Source: Artocarpus heterophyllus
Lineage: Eukaryota; Streptophyta; Magnoliopsida; Rosales; Moraceae
Length of the DNA stretch: 64,000 bases
Direction of reading: 5' to 3'
Assembly: GCA_025403435.1 (NCBI GenBank)
Contig: CM046331.1
Coordinates: 29,235,893 to 29,299,892 of the forward strand
Part shown: positions 24,655 to 35,653 of the stretch, piece after piece
Layout of the letters: each line of letters begins with the position of its first letter
Position numbering within the stretch: the stretch's first letter is position 1
Notes under the pieces: model-generated
The model's input: only the letters and a program-made list of their open reading frames with translations
Databases searched by the model: none
Told to the model about the DNA's origin: nothing
Translations under genes and position numbers: made by a program

Positions 24655-26663
24655 TGTTGGAAAAAGAGTACGCAGCAGAATTTTAAAAATTTTACATCAG
24701 AGAATTTTCCAAAACACAAGTTTGACATGCTATATGCATAAATTAACTAGATCTTACTAACCTTTGTGTGCCGAAGAACCCTTGCAAAACTTGAAGAGAA
24801 GTAATGTTTCAGAAAAGCCTCAACCAACTAGTCTTTTTTGCTATTCTCTATCCACGACCAGAGTGAGTGTGGGCTCACACGTACAGCTCTTCCACCAAGT
24901 GACTCTCCTTCCAACCAATCGAGAGAACCCAAAGTAAGTGTTCATGATTTGTGAACAAAAGCTCTCATGAAGTTTTCAGATTCTCACTAGTAGAGTATCA
25001 CTCTTAATCTCTCAATTGATCTTAGTAACTCTTAAAACTTACTCCCTTTATATAGAGATTGGTCCTAGGGCCAGTCCTTATTAGATTAGGTCTCAAAAAC
25101 TCGAAACAGAATCAAGTTCGGATCAATATCTGATTAGATCCGCGTGAAAACACGTGATCTTATCATTCGTTGATCGACAGGCCGAACAGGTCCCATCGGC
25201 AGGCCGAACATGTCCATCGGCAGGCCAAACTGCCGAATAAAAATCTCACGAATATTTTATTTTCTACTCGAGATTCTATGGGAGAAAGTCTTAGTTTTAA
25301 TTCAAATAACCCAATAGAGAAGTTATTTGATCAAAACAACTTTATCTAGACAATCTCTAAGAAAATAAAACAATTTCTATAATTCTACAAGTTTATCTTG
25401 ATCTAATTTATCTAAAATAAAATCAACCGATAAACAGATAAGAATTAATCCGATCCTTATAATTCAACAAGTTTATCTTGAATTAACTTTATCACAAAAT
25501 TAATTCAACCGATAAACAGACATGAATTATTTGATTCTTCCAAATTTTAACCAATCTAATAAATCCGACATAAGTTACCAATTATTGAAAAAGCACACCG
25601 TGTCGTTGCAGGATGTTGTGAGCTAGCAAAGAGGACCAAATAGACCTATATAGTTCAAGCTCTTGATAATTATGAAACCCAATATCCCAGATATACATTT
25701 CATAATTATCAAATCCAACACTACTCCACTAAAAGCTTGGAGCTGCACTCTCGAACTACATAGAATTACAAAGCTCGTATAGCTAAGTCTCCATGAGATA
25801 TCATAGTGTATCGTATTCCCATATGATAATCCACAATCGGCTTAAGGACTAGTTCTATCTTACCTTCTCGATTATTTTTATCTTACGTTCTATTATCTCA
25901 CCATTAGAAAACTTACCATCCAAAGACAGTATACCATTCGGTTACACCTATGTATCCAAATGGTTGAGCGCTTCAGTTTTTTAATTACAGGATAACGCAT
26001 ATAAGAGGATATCATTCCTCCTATAGAGGAGCTATGGATTCCACATCTATGAATAACAGGTCTACGCTATCAAGAGTCATGCCTCCAACGTACTGCATGC
26101 ATACCAGTATTAAGATGTGGGTGTCACCCTTTGGTACATCAAAAGACACAAGCCAAGACAACGAGCCCACTATTCATCTCAAGAATAAGATACAACACAA
26201 ATGATTGTCTAAAGTAAATCGATTTGTTGAGACAAAATTATTAATCCAAATCAATTCACTTTATGTCCCGATCCAACACATCGTCACCTGTGACAATGTG
26301 CCAATGTTTCTATTCACAGAGTCCACCTTCGATGGTCAAGACAAACCATCTCCCAAAAGAGATATAGACAACATAACAATCTTTGCATGAATAAAGCGCC
26401 CAACTTTATTCCCTTGATTGCGGATCGTATGATTTAGACTATCACCTTAAGAATCGTGTCTTCTCATAATCTGTCCATCATATGCCCAATTCTTAAGGTT
26501 TAGACCGACAGTCTCAGACTATTGTTTGCTTAACATACTTTCAACAAATATGAACATAAAGTGGACAAGATTTGATATATAAATAATGAATAAATTCTTT
26601 ATTGATAAAAATGTCTCCAAAAACTTATTTCATTTTTACTCCTTAAAACATACATGTCTAACA
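24655..26663 (-). repeat. 5' LTR of the deleted copia (2009 bp)
   Basis: On the plus strand it reads TGTTGGAAAAAG at 24655 to ATGTCTAACA at 26663. In element orientation it starts TGTTAGACATG. A minus-strand TATATAAAG box lies at about 25046-25054. Three near-palindromes (CGGCAGGCC or CGACAGGCC cores) lie upstream of it at about 25177-25235. It aligns end to end with the LTRs at 35654, 44891 and 51011. Confidence 0.85.
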
Positions 26664-28330
26664 ATACCCAACATAAACCAACACTTAAACACCCCACCCC
26701 CCCCCCCCCCCCCCCAAAAAAAAAGGCCTGTTTCGCGCTAAAAAAAAATTTGTTTCCCTCCTTCCATTAAAAACACACTCATGATATTTACCAAAAAAAA
26801 ATCACACTCACGATCTCTACCCTCCATTTCTTCCTCTCAAAAAAAACCCTCAATAATCAAAGTTGCTCTCTTCCTATCTCTCTCAAACATTTCTCTCTCG
26901 TTGTCACTACCGTACACGTCTACCGGTGACACTCCCTTTGCCGATGGACATCGCCCCCGTCGTGTGCACCATTGTTGACCTTTAAATCCAAATCAAATTG
27001 CTATTGTGTACAGGTATTATTCTTTGCCCACTTTGCAAACATGTCTGATTCTCTGCTTGTTTTGGGGGAACTAGGATGGGAGCCAAATTTTTCAAGAATC
27101 AATTTCAATCACTTTTGTCTAATCTTTTCTGGGTTTTTTTTTTTTTTTTTTTTTTTGATAATGAAATTGATTTGCAGGTACTGGTTAGGAGTGAATGTGG
27201 CGGGGTTTGCATATTGAGGGTGCAAAGTGTTTGTTCTGTTTTTTTTTTCTCACCACAAGGAGACACAAAATCCCACGAGATTCGATATTGGCTTGATTTC
27301 TTCATTGATCAAGCAGGTAAATTATAATTTATTATTGTACCTAATTATGGCGTTTTGTTTTTGTCCATATTCCTCACCCTTTGTTCTGTTGTTGGCCATT
27401 ATATATTATTAGTTGTCTTTGTGATGATTTTGTGATAGGGACCACTCATCAATGTATTGTGCTTCAAAGTAAACTGTATTTGTCTTTGTGTGGGAAATTT
27501 TTAACTTTTTGTTTTTTTTTTGTTTTTTTGTTTTTTTTTGTCTAAAGCAATAAGATTTCATTTCTGCTCTAGCTTATTTTTGTTGTTTTCTATTGAGGAT
27601 TGGAACTACTATTAGCTAAAGCAACAGAACTTTGTCAAAAAAGCGTGATTCTAAAAGCTAAAGAACATAATCCTTTCCCATTTTTTATATTTTGTTTGAA
27701 ATAAGCTTAAGCAATATGCAACTTTAGAATGTTTTAAGGACAAAATGTTATGTTCAAACTTTAATATTATGCTATACATAAAGGATGCCTTCTTTATTCA
27801 TTTTGTGGTTTTGTTGGCCTTATGTTGTATGGTATATTCTTTGAGAAGAAAATCCTCCTTTTTTTATGGCTAGTGTTGTATGAAATTTTGCTACTGATTG
27901 ATATTTGATGCTCCTAAAAGGCTATTTTGAACTTCATGATGACTAGATATAAATACATGATATTTGAACTCACACACTAACAGGGGTGGAGTGGAGGCCT
28001 TTTCTTTGTTTTTCTTTTCTTATCTTTTTTGGGTGCTGTGTAACGGTGGCTTAGAAGACTAAATTGAAAGAAGAAGAATTAGTGTTAAAAAAAGGGTAAT
28101 GCACTTAAGATTTTGATTTGTTGGGGTGGCACCATCTTTAGTTATTCTTTTATACTTTTTTGTACTTAGTTGTTTTAAATTTTTTTTGTGATGAAATTTA
28201 TTTTTAATTTCTTTGGCTTATGTTTCTTATGAGATTTTTAATAATCATTTATGCCTCGCATGCCTTTTGAAACCATGGTTAGTTAATAATGTTTTCCACC
28301 TTGTATTTTTTTTTTATTTACCATTATAGA
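26664..28330. other. CACTA 5' region upstream of transposase
   Basis: Non-coding or intronic part of the CACTA element. It starts with a homopolymer of 19 C (26697-26715) followed by A residues, then pyrimidine-rich sequence and a run of about 22 T near 27136-27157. Short plus-strand ORFs are present but carry no recognisable domain. A promoter and 5' exon would be expected here and cannot be fixed. Confidence 0.45.
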
Positions 28331-29521
28331 ATGGATAAGACTTGGATGTTTGCCAATAGAAGAACAAAAGAGTATGAAACAGGGGTCACAACTTTCATAG
28401 ACTTTGCATTGCATTATCTAGAGAATCCGCATGTTATGCAGTGTCCATGCCTAAAATGAGGCAACATGTAGATGCATGATGCTAAAAACATAAAGGAGCA
28501 TCTTTATTTCAATAGTATTGATCAATCTTATGACCCTTGGATTTGGCATGGTGAAGACCTACCTATTGTTGCAGAAACAAATCAAATCATGTTAAATCCA
28601 ATGAAGCATTTTCTTTTGATTACAATGATGCATTTAACACTGTAGAAATGGTTCGAGCTACTTGTGATCAGTTTAAATGTGATCCTGAGAAATATGTTGA
28701 GTTATTGGTAGATGCTGAAAAGCTTGTTTATCCTAGTAAAAATTTTACTAAATTATCTTCTTTGGTAAGATTGTACAATTTGAAAGCAAAATATGGGTGG
28801 AGTGATTGTAGTTTTATGGATCTGCTGGCTCTATTACGAGATTTGCTTCCTATATCCATGTACGAAGTGAAGAAGACATTATGCATGTTGGGGATGCAAT
28901 ATGAAAAGATACATGCATGTCCAAAGGATTGCATTTTGTATCGAAAGAATATAAAGATGAATCAAAATGTCCGAAGTGTAAGACATCAAGGTGGAAAATT
29001 CCAAAGGATTCTAGAGAACCAAAAGTTGGGGTGCCAGCAAAGGTAGTGTGGTATTTTCCTCCCATACCAAGATTTAGAAGAATGTATGGTACTCCTCAAA
29101 TAGCCAAAAATTTGACATGGCATGCCGATGGAAGAAAAGTTGATGGTTTTATGTGACATCCAACCGATGCTTCATGTTGGAAATTAGTAGACCATACTTG
29201 GAATGATTTTGCATCTGAGCCGTGAAACCTTAGGTTGGCACTTTCTGCGGATGGCATAAACCCACATGGTACCCTTGGTAGTTGTCATAGTTGTTGGCTA
29301 GTTATATTAGTTACATATAATCTCCACCATGGCTGTGCATGAAGAAGAGGTTCATGATGTTAACATTGCTTATTTCAGGTCCTAAGCAGCTAGGAAATGA
29401 TATTGATGTCTATTTGAAACCACTTGTTGAGGGCTTAAGAAAATTGTGGGACACTGGGGTTGATATTTGTGACGCTCACAAAAAAGAAAGCTCCAACGGG
29501 AAAACGTGGACCAACAACTAA
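28331..29521 (+). pseudogene. CACTA transposase TNP2, broken
   Basis: Transposase of En/Spm elements. The ATG at 28331 opens MDKTWMFANRRTKEYETG, matching the transposase-associated N-terminal domain, with HVMQCPCLK near 28435 and WIWHGEDL near 28540. The TNP2 domain follows: ACPKDCILYRK (about 28915), CPKCKTSRWK (about 28958), VVWYFPPIPRFRRMY, WHADGRKVDGFM and DFASEP-NLRLALSADGINPHG (to about 29265). The last part is LTLLISGPKQ, NDIDVYLKPLVEGL and LWDTGVDICDAH at 29350-29480. In-frame stops (for example the TGA after DGFM, and TGA for Arg in EPRNLRL) and at least three frameshifts make it inactive. After DAHK the frame jumps into a different transposase domain, so the rest of TNP2 is deleted. 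Confidence 0.85.
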
Positions 29522-29990
29522 ACCTAAAGTTTTAAAAGATAGAGCTAAAGGAATACGACCAAAAATGGATTTTAATTCGAAAGGACAACCATATGGTGAA
29601 GTTGCTACAGATATGGATAGCTATATTGGTGTTTTGCTCGAACAACCGTACCAATTGATTGTCTCACTTGGAAGGAGGTCTTTTTAGAGTTAAAAGAGAA
29701 GATGTTTATTCATAAATATTATATCATTATGTTTATTAATTTTTTCGAGTTAATTAGTTGTTAATGTTGTTATTTTCATAAATATTGTAGAAAACTTATT
29801 ATGTGGATGAAGCATTCAAGAAACATGTCCTTGCATCAGCTTGTTTAAAATGGCGCCAATTTAAGTCCAAGTTAGGGCGCAATTATGTTTCGATGTTGGC
29901 AAAAACATCAGAGCAACTAAAGTATCCTCCAAAAATGTACTAGTTCATTCAACAAAAACACTAGAGTGCATTTGTTCGACTACGTCAATC
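29478..29990 (+). pseudogene. Plant transposase (Ptta/En/Spm-type) domain remnant
   Basis: The frame reads GKRGPTTKPKVLKD, then RPKMDFNSKGQPYG, TDMDSYIGVL, and after a short gap YYVDEAFKKHVLASACLKW and FKSKLGRNYV. This order is that of the TNPA-like plant transposase domain (Transposase_24 type) found downstream of TNP2 in CACTA elements. AT-rich sequence at about 29700-29790 may be an intron, with TTGTAG before AAAACTTAT. A stop occurs after PPKMY at about 29941. Confidence 0.65.
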
Positions 29991-30375
29991 TAAAGAATTT
30001 ATTGCAAGCATTGATTTTAAGATTGTTATATCCAATGCACAGCTTATATAAACATTAATTGTTTCAAACATTACAGGAACTATCAGAAGCTAATTCCAAC
30101 AGAGGTAAGAACCAAAAGTATCATCACCATCTTTCAAGAAGATGGCCTCATAAATATGTAAGTTTTTTATCCCTTCACATTATGGTCTTTTGGAATTAAT
30201 ACATATATTATGTGATATATGTGTTTTTTTTCTTAATAGTGTACTAAAAACTTTCAATGCCAAATGTGAAAGATGTTTAAGGAAAAATATAGTTTAGGAG
30301 ATTATTAAGGTACGTATAAATTTCTTATATAAATTGCTAATTGAGAAATATATAAGGTTGTATTAATTGTACTTA

Positions 30376-30673
30376 AAATTTTTATAGGCCCCACAACAGC
30401 CCACAAGTGAAGAATGTGGCTACTTTGTAATTCAATATATGAAGGATATAGTTGAAAAGCAGATAATCTCTACTAATGAAAAGGTAAGTGTGTATGAGTT
30501 CACAACTTTGTAATTGTACTTATGATATATTTTCTTCATAATGGTATTGCTTTCCACTAACCTAGAATTTTTATTTTTTCCTACAGTTTGATGACAAAGA
30601 TACTTATACTCAACAAGAGCTAGACGTAATGCAAGGAGAGTGGGCTAATTACTTTCAAACACTTTTTACTTAA
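30376..30673 (+). pseudogene. Ulp1-like cysteine protease C-terminus in CACTA
   Basis: The segment encodes APQQPTSEECGYFVIQYMKD, with the catalytic-type Gln...Cys-Gly-Tyr of Ulp1/SENP proteases. After an intron-like gap (GTAAGT at about 30484, acceptor CTACAG at about 30587) it continues DDKDTYTQQELDVMQGEWAN and ends at a TAA near 30673. Many plant CACTA elements encode such a protease. The His and Asp portion upstream (about 30000-30370) is not recognisable, so it is incomplete. Confidence 0.65.
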
Positions 30674-30899
30674 CGCTTCATTTCATGTTTTTGTCCCTTA
30701 GTTGAAGTTAATTGAAGATGGAAGTGTATGAATTGAACTTTAACTAATTTGTGTTATGATTTAAATTATGTGTATTATTTTGGGATTATATTGTGGAACT
30801 ACTTTTGTGGCAATGAAAAAACAACAAAAATTTTGCCCATTTAAATTTTTTTATATTGTAGAATATTAGTCCAAAAATTCTGCCTAATTTGTAATTGTT

Positions 30900-31226
30900 C
30901 AAAAGAGAAACATAAGGACTAGAGTTTAATGCAGCACATAGTCTAAGCAGTCAAGAAATAGACTACGGTCTAATGCAGCCCGTAGTCTAAGCAACTTGAC
31001 ATAGACTACGGTTTAATGCAGCTGTAGTCTAATAAGCCTAGAGATAGACTACAGTTTAATGCAGCCCGTAGTCTAATCAGCCAACAGATAGACTTACGGT
31101 TCCACAAGCGTAGTCTAAATGAAGAGATTTTTAACTACATCTCCATATACTACAGTAGTATAACCGTAGTCTAATACCTTAGACTACATTGAAAAAACGT
31201 AGCCTAATCCCTTTTTTGGCATAGTG
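30900..31226. repeat. Subterminal repeats of the CACTA element
   Basis: The motif TAGACTACGGT or its complement CCGTAGTCTA occurs repeatedly at roughly 25-45-bp intervals in both orientations (examples near 30958, 30987, 31003, 31055, 31064, 31159). Such subterminal repeats bind the TNPA-type protein in En/Spm. The element ends with GGCATAGTG at 31226. Confidence 0.75.
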
Positions 31227-31229
31227 AAA

Positions 31230-32330
31230 ACTTGACTCACAAGCATCCCTAAGAACTCACAAACAAGAAATTAACAAGAATTTATTTGATTTTATTTCTT
31301 CTTTTTTTGCATTTCTCTTTTTCTTTTTTTCATTCATTCTTATCCCATTTCATTTTTTTTAATTGAAATGAAATTGCCTTAAACCAAATTAGTTCTATAC
31401 ATATGAACAATGGGGAGAAAAACATAAATGAAGCTAAGAAACGATTTACAAAACATCACATAAACACTAAAATAAATCTTGTGGATACAACCAAACCACA
31501 ATTGCCATTCACATCACTTTCAATCAATCTTTACATTCAAGCAAAGGTGCAAACATGCCTATGAGTGATAAGTTAAGTGAAGTAAATTTAAAAAAATGGC
31601 TCAGTTAAGCATATATGGGTAATGAATGAAATAGGCCAAAAAGGCTCCACGAGGGAGGGTAGTGGTGAAGTTTACATAGGTTGGCTTTAAAGGCTCAAAC
31701 GGTGCAAGAATTGCCTTAATCGACTTTCCAATGACACCTAACCTAGGATTTTGCCTCGAGCTTCACTAAAATGGGTTCTAGAGTTCATGAGATGTATAAA
31801 CCAATCTAATGCATACAAGTTTATCCAAGAGTTCAAATTTAAAATTTCATTTAAAGTTCAAAATTTCGAGTGATTGTGATTCATGGTGCTCAAGTGTAGA
31901 ATGTAAAAAACAAAGATCAACAATACACATTAAGCACATAGAAATCTCATTGAATTATATTTCAAAAGACCTAAGAGAACAGTTTGTTGCTAACATCATA
32001 ATCAAACTCTAGTTATCCAATTTCTCAAAACTCACACGTTATTCAAACAAGTAACGAGAAAACCATTAAAAAGCAATAAACAACCTAAACAAGAACTATC
32101 AAACAAGAGTAATGGAAGGAAAATCATGATAGTCAACCAAAAAATTTGAAAAAATTTTAAGGCCGAAACCCTACAAAATAATTTCCCTTTCTCATACTTA
32201 AACTAAACATTGACCTCGTGTTTGTAATAATACAAGAACATGGGCCGAGAAGACATACCTCAAAGGTTTGTAGCTCAACTTTATGTCCATATTCTAGAAT
32301 TATCTTCCATCAAAACTCAAGTTCTAAATC
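31230..32330. other. Internal non-coding part of the gag-only element, right side
   Basis: Continuation of 21939-22498 beyond the CACTA insertion. AT-rich, with no supportable reading frame. Plus-strand ORFs such as 31809-32012 and 32240-32557 show no domain, and the latter overlaps the minus-strand gag-like ORF. Confidence 0.45.
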
Positions 32331-32336
32331 TCTCAA

Positions 32337-32956
32337 TTATTTCAAACTTGGCGTCCTCAAACCTTGGCGAGAAGTATGTTGCACATGGCACCAACAAGAT
32401 TCCTTCAAACGATTTGCTTGGTGGGCTTGAAGGAACGATGCTAATGTTGGCGGATGAGGTGTTGGCCACATTGGATCTTTATAAATGTGATCTTCAATTA
32501 CTGGTGTGGATACAATCAGATGAGCCTTATATACTTCTTCTTCTAAATCTTCTTTAAAGACCAAGTCTTTGGTCTCTTCCTTACTTGAAGAATCTTTAAA
32601 GTTTAAAGAATCATTATCAACCCATTTCAAGTGCTCCTCACATTAGGTCGACTCCTCAAGATGTCAAGCTTGCTTGTATCTAATTGGAACACCCATAGTA
32701 GGTGTGGATGTTACTAATTCTTCAATGTGTTTTCCCATTACTTCTACCCTTTTCAATGTCTCAAACAACTCCTCTACCATTGCATTAGACCTCATCAACT
32801 TCTCATCCAACCTCTCCATAGATTGACGAGTCTCTTCCATAAAGTTCGTGAGTACGGCTTGAAGTTCTGAGATACAACCGTCTCTTGAGGTTGGGTGTCA
32901 AATCATGGCTCAAAATTGTTGGAATTATTCCAATACCAATGATCATAGTCCGCCAT
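32337..32956 (-). pseudogene. Gag-like ORF of the non-autonomous LTR element
   Basis: An ATG at 32956 starts MADYDHWYWNNSNNFEP, then a TGA, then DTQPQETVVS. After a frameshift it continues with NFMEETRQSMERLDEKLMRS, NAMVEELFETLKRVEVMGKH and IEELVTSTPTMGVPIRY. A stop is followed by an acidic open frame at 32630-32337 (SSKEETKDLVFKEDLEEEVY). The middle is heptad-like and probably coiled coil. No zinc knuckle, protease or RT follows, so the element had at most a Gag-like protein. Assignment as Gag rests on position and style, not on a strict family match. Confidence 0.45.
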
Positions 32957-33234
32957 GTCTTCTAATGATCATAGACGCGATTCTTTCGTAGCAGGTTTGA
33001 CTCGTTTAGTCAAAAGTGCAGTTTCCAATCTACTAGAGGCACTGTAGATATTTAATTAATTTATAAGATATAGCTTTTCTAACTTGTTCTATGGAAAAAG
33101 GTTCCTTTTAAAAGTTCACTGCGTATTCGTTTTCCAATACTTTCAACACTGCAAACAATTGTACCCTAAGTTGACCAATAAAATACTAAAATCCTCTTTT
33201 AAGTTAACTTGTTTTAATAATGAAAAATAATATA
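32957..33234. other. Unassigned sequence right of the gag-only element
   Basis: Would hold the leader and PBS of the gag-only element, but no Met-tRNA or other clear PBS and no 5' LTR start could be read. The 5' end is probably truncated. Confidence 0.35.
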
Positions 33235-34031
33235 AGGCTCATTTGGTTCCTTTTTTGGGATTTTTTCCCATTTTCGAAAATATAAAAAATCAAAATGATT
33301 TAAAACTTGTTTGGTTAACAAAATAGGCTTGAAATAAAATGAAAATATTTCTCAAAATATGAGAAAATTTGAGATTTTTGAAAACAAAAAAAAGTTGTTT
33401 TTTGGTGTTTAAAAATTCCAACCCCTCTCTCTCCTTTCAATCCATGCATCTTCTTTTTCCACTAACGTAGCTCACCCTAAAAAGTCAGCGTCACTACTTG
33501 CTAGATTCTGGTGTCGCCTCAACCATCAAAGTCCGCCATCCATCATTGAAGTGCGTTGGAGGTCGTCATCAAAGCAACCCACCTAAACAAATTGTTGCCT
33601 AACCATCATCGATCGCCATTAGATCTTTGTGCTACCCAGCCGTAGCAATAGCGACCTTCTCACCTCGCGCTGAAGTTTGTCCCACATGCATCAATAGCCA
33701 GGCCAACGATGTAACCCATCTCAGTGAACCCACCCCAAACAACCCATCCGTCAAAGTTCTCCACCCATTGCTAGAGACCGATGGAGGTGTGATTTGAATT
33801 GTGAAGGGGTCGTGGAGCTCCGCTGGTGGCATGAGGGGGTGAGGGGCTAGAGTGTGAGGGATAGGCAATGGAGGGTGAGGGTAAAATAAATACCTAAAAA
33901 AAATTAAAAAAATACTAAAAAATAAACAAATTCAATTTCAAAAACAATTCCAACACTTTTCTCAAAATATTCTCATTTTTAAATTTTTACCTAAAAAAAA
34001 AGCTATTTTAAAAAACGCTACAAACAAGCCT
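33235..34031. mobile_element. hAT-type MITE, 797 bp
   Basis: The left terminus AGGCTCATTTGGTTCC and the reverse complement of the right terminus, AGGCTTGTTTGTAGCG, are similar. The flanks ATAATATA (33227-33234) and ATAATATT (34032-34039) match at seven of eight positions, fitting a hAT 8-bp TSD. Ends are AT- and homopolymer-rich, with AAAATATG / CATATTTT-like complementarity inward. No transposase is encoded. The minus-strand ORF 33868-33632 lacks a recognisable domain. Confidence 0.6.
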
Positions 34032-34039
34032 ATAATATT

Positions 34040-35624
34040 TTTAGCATGAAACTAAAATCCTCTTTTTTTAGAAAATTATAATGCTCAGCATTTTATTCAC
34101 TTTCATGGACTTTCATTCCTAGTCTATTTTAAAAGTTTTTTTATTTAGAAAAGAATGTCATTATCATGGTCAAAAAGATATCCATTGATAATGGATGACA
34201 GAGACAACACAAAGGTAGTGTAGTAGTGCAAAAATATGTTCGGTAGTATGGGAAAGGGAGAGAAAGGACTGGAAAAGGGATTTTGGAGAAGAAAAGGAGA
34301 ATTTTTGGTTATTTGAATTCATCATTAAATCCAAATTGTATCTTTGTTATCTAATAGATGGATTTTAGATGGGTGGAAAATTGTACAATTAATTAAGAGG
34401 TGACAAATGGCACTCTTCCTTGGAGAGGACGCCATGCATGCCCACTCCTAAATGAAAGGATGCTTTTTTGTTGCTCGAGAGTTTGATTTTATCTTAAATA
34501 TTAATCAATTATTTGTGCTACAAATGGACTCATTGTTGTGTATTTTGAGTTAATCTCGTGTTCTAAACATAACTACAAAAGATTAGAAAGAGAATTGCAA
34601 AGTCCAAAAGAAATTAATTGGTGCCCACAAATTAGTTAATTTAAAGTTGTTTTGCCTCATAGACTCGAGCAATAATTACAATAATTGTTTTATATAACTA
34701 CGTAACATGGATCTGAAAGTTTCAGAAAAGTTTTTGAAGAACCCATTCTGCTCATTGCTCGTGCTTTGTTGTTAAAACTATTTTTTCAAACCAACATTTG
34801 CCTCTTGTCACTCTTTTCTGCTTCAATGAATTTACTGCAGGAGATTGTGCAACAACATTATGTTGTCACTAGCTCGATAGAACTCCTCCACTACATTGTC
34901 ACTAACTTTGGCAAGCTCATCATGCTTGTTTCATCAACTCAACAAGAATGAGTCATTGCAACGACGAAGTTCGAAAGCACCAGATCCACGGTAAGCTCGC
35001 CTTGCCAAATGACCAAAAGTATATAATTTGATTGCATATTCAATATGGTTTTGTCAAATCTTGATGGATCTTTGTGGATCCCTATTTGTGGAGGAGATTT
35101 GGCTACGTTGGATCTTTGTTCATCAAGATCTGCTTGCTTGAAGTCGAGTCGTTCAGTCTTTGTCGCTCGATGTCTTGCCTTCCCAAAACAAGATTTGATC
35201 TACAATAAGCAAGACCTTGCTCCTCATTGTAGATTTGTTTTGGGCTTCAATTCTTCCCATAATTTATTTTTTATATTATAATGATAGTTCTTTTTTGTTA
35301 TTTTTTGGGTTGTTGCTAGAATAAAGTTGTTAGTTTAAGTTTTTTAGTAATCTAACGATATTTTGTGTTTTTTTGAAACTGTTTTGATAGATATCTACTA
35401 AAATACTATCCAATGATTGGTGATCAGAGTCAAAGATGATCCATTGTCTTGTGCAGAAAATAAACATACTTTGGTAGATTAAGATGGCCTACAAGATTAT
35501 TCTCTATTGATTGGTGTTGGTGATCAAGGATGACCAATATATTTCTTTTGTTGAGAAGGAAAAAAATAATGCCAAAATTCCTCTTCAACGACAAAGGCTA
35601 GTGATCGAAGATCGACGTCGGTGA
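34040..35624. other. Unassigned intergenic stretch
   Basis: AT-rich, with short ORFs only (for example 34766-34951 and 35045-35281) and no family resemblance. Nothing could be supported as a gene or element. Confidence 0.4.
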
Positions 35625-35653
35625 CTAGAAACTGGCGTTGGAAATGCAGGTTA

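Larger units (their letters stand above)
22679..26663 (-). mobile_element. Copia deletion derivative inside the CACTA element
   Basis: On the minus strand: a complete 5' LTR (26663 to 24655), PBS, leader with the palindrome array, start of gag, then a direct jump into the last 135 bp or so of the 3' LTR (22813-22679). Everything from mid-gag through pol and most of the 3' LTR is deleted. The junction is at about 22811-22816. The flanking pentamers (TAACT and ATACC) do not match. Confidence 0.8.
22499..31226 (+). mobile_element. CACTA (En/Spm) transposon with nested copia
   Basis: The left end CACTACAACAAAAA starts at 22499. The right end TTTTTTGGCATAGTG stops at 31226, its complement being CACTATGCCAAAAAA. 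The flanking trinucleotides are AAA on both sides (22496-22498 and 31227-31229), the 3-bp TSD expected of this superfamily. The interior encodes TNP2, a second plant transposase domain and an Ulp1-like protease remnant, all plus strand and all broken. Without the copia insert (22679-26663) the element is about 4.7 kb. It sits inside the gag-only LTR element. Confidence 0.85.
20547..32956 (-). mobile_element. Gag-only non-autonomous LTR element, minus strand, split by CACTA
   Basis: Reading the minus strand from right to left: a gag-like ORF start at 32956, a long non-coding stretch, a polypurine tract (reverse complement of 21939-21957, AGTTTGGGG type) and a 3' LTR at 20547-21938. No pol domain is present in the element's own sequence (21939-22498 plus 31230-32956). 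The CACTA element at 22499-31226 interrupts it. The 5' LTR was not found to the right of 32956. Confidence 0.6.

Noticed and set aside
26781..27412. Cluster of plus-strand ORFs at the CACTA 5' region
   Set aside because: Dominated by homopolymer T and pyrimidine tracts; overlapping frames without domains.
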